From positions 210,951 to 274,950 of the forward strand of contig NW_020170478.1 of NCBI RefSeq assembly GCF_000524195.1: a stretch of 64,000 nt of DNA, in the 5' to 3' direction. The translations under genes and the position numbers were made by a program. The stretch is from Echinococcus granulosus (Eukaryota > Platyhelminthes > Cestoda > Cyclophyllidea > Taeniidae). Shown one piece after another: positions 61,622 to 64,000 of the stretch. Each line of letters begins with the position of its first letter. Positions within the stretch are counted from its first letter, which is position 1. Under the pieces are notes generated by a model. That model searched no databases, was not told the DNA's origin, and saw nothing but the letters and a program-made list of their open reading frames with translations.

Positions 61622-63280
61622 TATCGATTTTTGCCTTGGCGCGCACGCGCGAGAGGCGATTGAGTGCTAATTACCGCCAAGCGGATCGATAAGCGGAGTT
61701 GAGTCCACGCAGGACGCCGTGTTGCTAAAATCGATTTTTCGCGTGAACCAATCGATTACGCGGTGGTGGCGGCGATGCGATTTTTAAGCCGCTTTTGACG
61801 CTGTATGGGAGATGTGTGTAGCCCTGGGAAAGTGAAGTGGTAAATCTCGGCAATAATTTATTTTTTTGGTTTCAATTCCATTGCTCTTATGCGAATTGGA
61901 ACTGCATAACTGTAAGCTTTTTTAGTCGGTCCCCCCCACCGCCGCCGTGGTTTAAGTACTTAAGTAGAATCGAATTAACTTGATAAATGACCAGTGCTCA
62001 GTGAAATTTAATTTAAAGCACCTCACATATACAGCATTGACAGTCGGTGGAATAGTAAAAATTCCTGGGGTCTGGATTAATATTTACTAGGCCCCTGCCC
62101 GTCAAGATAACTCCTCTGCGCTCCCATTTCCGGTAACGCCCCAAATTGAGGGGGAAACTGTTCAGCTTCATGTCGCGATTGGTCGTTATTCCATCCAACG
62201 TTTTCCTCAAAGATAGGATTTATAACCCGTGAAAGAAAAAAACTCTTGGTGAACAACCTAAATAAGCGCTCCACCCCATCGGGGCAGGTGGGTTACGGCT
62301 GGGGATTCGCTGAACCCTGACTATAACCACCGCAGATTTATGAAGGGGACAGCAGCCTTTACTCACCGTCTTGACTGTGACAGAGTACACGGATTGCCCC
62401 CAAAAATAGCCACCCGGAGTACTTAAGCCACAGCTGAAATTCAACCCCCGATTTGTTTACTGTTACACAGATAACTTTTAACTGCCTCTTCGCTCTCCCC
62501 CTCCCCTTTACGCACAGTCGTGATAAACACACGCACACACAGTCCGCGTTAGCCTCGGTCTCGGGGTTAAACAAGATTGCCAAGGTTTTACTTACCTGTC
62601 TCGCGCACCACCAAGTCTGACCTACAATATGGATACTGTGCTGCTGTCATAACAACGGCATGAAAAATGCACGCCACCAGTAGTACACACAATGCAACAC
62701 GCGAACCCCACTCCTCCTCCTCCTTCTCCGCCACTTTTGCCTTCAACACAACAACATCATAACTCCCTCAAACCTTATCACCTCATCTTGTCAATTATCG
62801 ATTTTTCCCTTGACAGGAGCAGTCATCTGTGCGAAAATCCATTGGCCAGGGCGTGTGCTTTTTCAAAATGTCCTCCACGCACACCATTGGTGGGTGTGCC
62901 GCGTTTTCGCATCATCACGCACCAATCACCACCCTGCCGCCAAGGTCGAAGCGTCGCCTATTGGCTGACTACTGCAGTTGGCGTGCATAGCCCCCACACC
63001 TAAGGCAGTTCTGCATTTGACGCGTTTCCTTCATTTCGCTCCTGCTCTGGTGAGGTTTTTTGTTTTTCTTTTTTATTTGCGGGGAGGTAGAAGGTTTGTC
63101 AAAGGAGGTTGTAGTTTCGGTTTGTGTAGGTCACTTTTCCGCTAGGTTTTAGACCAACACCAGATAACCTTATTAACCACTGGGTGAATATATCGATTTT
63201 TTTTCCTGCTTTTCTCATCTAATTTACACACGATAGGTGGAATATCGATCGGGTCCATGTGTAGTTAATTTATCGATTTT
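61622..63280. promoter_or_regulatory. Cluster of ATCGAT words
   Basis: ATCGAT occurs at about 61623, 61685, 61730, 61751, 62798, 63192, 63243 and 63272, several followed by a T run (ATCGATTTT). That is eight copies in 1.66 kb, whereas only scattered single copies occur in the rest of the window. The word is the core of Onecut/Cut-type homeodomain sites and of DREF-type sites in insects. Which factor binds here is unknown. Confidence 0.5.
62839..62964. promoter_or_regulatory. Ladder of four CCAAT boxes
   Basis: CCATTGG near 62839 and 62884, CCAAT at 62922 and ATTGG at 62960 are spaced about 38-45 bp apart. Multiple CCAAT boxes at this spacing are typical of NF-Y dependent, TATA-less promoters. 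The orientation of the gene served is not known, and it probably starts to the right. Confidence 0.45.
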
Positions 63281-64000
63281 CTCCCCCAGAAGATTTGTTG
63301 TTGATGCTTCCACGAGCAATTTGGAGGCCCACCAAATCGCCAAAAATGCCAATTTCAATTTATATTTGCTTTACTGTGCATTTGGGTCTTTTGTGTCTGG
63401 GCTTGACAGTTGGCCTCATAGTTAAATTAAAATGTCGTTTTGCCTTGCCCTGACTTTCAGCAGCCTCTCGTCGAGGTACTCTGCCCGCGTCCGCAACAAT
63501 TGATACAGGAAGGGCTACTTTTTCCACGGCGATGAGACCAGTGGGAGCTGTGCATTACTAATACGGAAGACGGATGATGGGTGTTGTCCAGGGTAAGCCT
63601 CGTACCCTACCCCACCCCTCCCCCTCTTCTCTCTCGTCTAACCGATGGTGACGTGGCCTCTACTCCTCCTCCTTGCAATTAGTCACTATTTGCGTCTTTG
63701 TTCGTACGCGCATTTGCAGTGTTATGGCTTATCACGTGGTGAATTCCAATTGGTCGGGGGTGGGAACCACCGCCTCCACCTTCTAACATCGACCGACGTC
63801 AGTCCAGTAGCACCTGCCGCAGGATTCTCTCTCTAGTAGAAATTGTAAACTCTCTTAACAATTGCCTACACAAATTTGTGGACTAAGGTGGTCTCGGAGC
63901 CAAAAAGTGGCGTGGCAATACTTCCTTTTTTGGTGGAGGTCGTGGCGACGATTTAAGTACGCATTTAAGTACGCCACTTCACCTGAAGCCTGTAAGATTG

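Larger units (their letters stand above)
58589..64000. other. Right-end stretch, no confirmed gene
   Basis: Downstream of GPR155 the sequence becomes richer in GC and CpG from about 59.7 to 61.8 kb. It contains one open segment with exon-like composition (60614-60985), a CA/TG hairpin (61313-61403), a cluster of ATCGAT words (61622-63280) and a ladder of CCAAT boxes (62839-62964). It looks like the promoter or 5' part of a gene continuing beyond the right edge. Confidence 0.45.

Noticed and set aside
1..64000. Flatworm spliced-leader RNA gene, functional tRNA or rRNA genes
   Set aside because: I looked for spliced-leader-like and paired A-box/B-box sequences and found none convincing. Dedicated covariance-model searches would be decisive.
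1..64000. Reverse transcriptase, transposase or integrase fragments
   Set aside because: No conserved catalytic motifs were recognised in any frame. Old fragments below recognition cannot be excluded.

Overview
This is eukaryotic nuclear DNA, most likely from a parasitic flatworm and probably a tapeworm. The reasons are intron-split metazoan genes, several introns of only 31-50 bp, moderate GC, AT-rich intergenic DNA and dispersed ATCC/GGAT tetranucleotide arrays. The organism call is an inference. No bacterial, phage, CRISPR or viral gene was recognised. There is one assembly gap of exactly 100 N at 37923-38022.

Six genes could be recognised, five of them reconstructed nearly exon by exon from conserved protein blocks, splice sites and reading-phase arithmetic. 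From left to right: an ethanolamine kinase (minus, 2592 to 1107, seven exons); mitochondrial ATP synthase coupling factor 6 (plus, 3355-3756, intronless), divergent from the kinase; a dixin/DIXDC1-like calponin-homology coiled-coil gene (minus, about 22828 to 9363, ten exon blocks, C-terminal DIX domain not located); the ER thioredoxin-family chaperone ERp44 (minus, 36625 to 31604, eight exons including a 19-nt microexon, ending in RDEL); Arp2/3 complex subunit 2 (minus, 41006 to about 37519, six exons); and a GPR155/LYCHOS orthologue (plus, 42586 to 58588, sixteen exons, predicted 853 aa).

The genes are unrelated in function: phospholipid synthesis, mitochondrial ATP synthase, Wnt/cytoskeleton scaffold, ER quality control, actin nucleation and lysosomal sterol sensing. 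There are two divergent promoter pairs (ETNK/ATP5PF and ARPC2/GPR155) and one close same-strand pair (ARPC2 followed by ERP44).

The stretches 1-1106, 3757-9362, 22829-31603 and 58589-64000 have no gene I can name. They hold tetranucleotide repeats, CA/TG microsatellites, G-quadruplex motifs, GC-rich tandem hairpins, and at the right end a cluster of ATCGAT and CCAAT motifs that looks like a promoter. I found no clearly new multi-gene system. The most useful leads are the sterol-sensor orthologue, an orphan exon inside an ARPC2 intron (38775-38899), a strand-specific microRNA-like hairpin (61313-61403), the hairpin cluster near 24.6-24.8 kb and the ATCGAT cluster.
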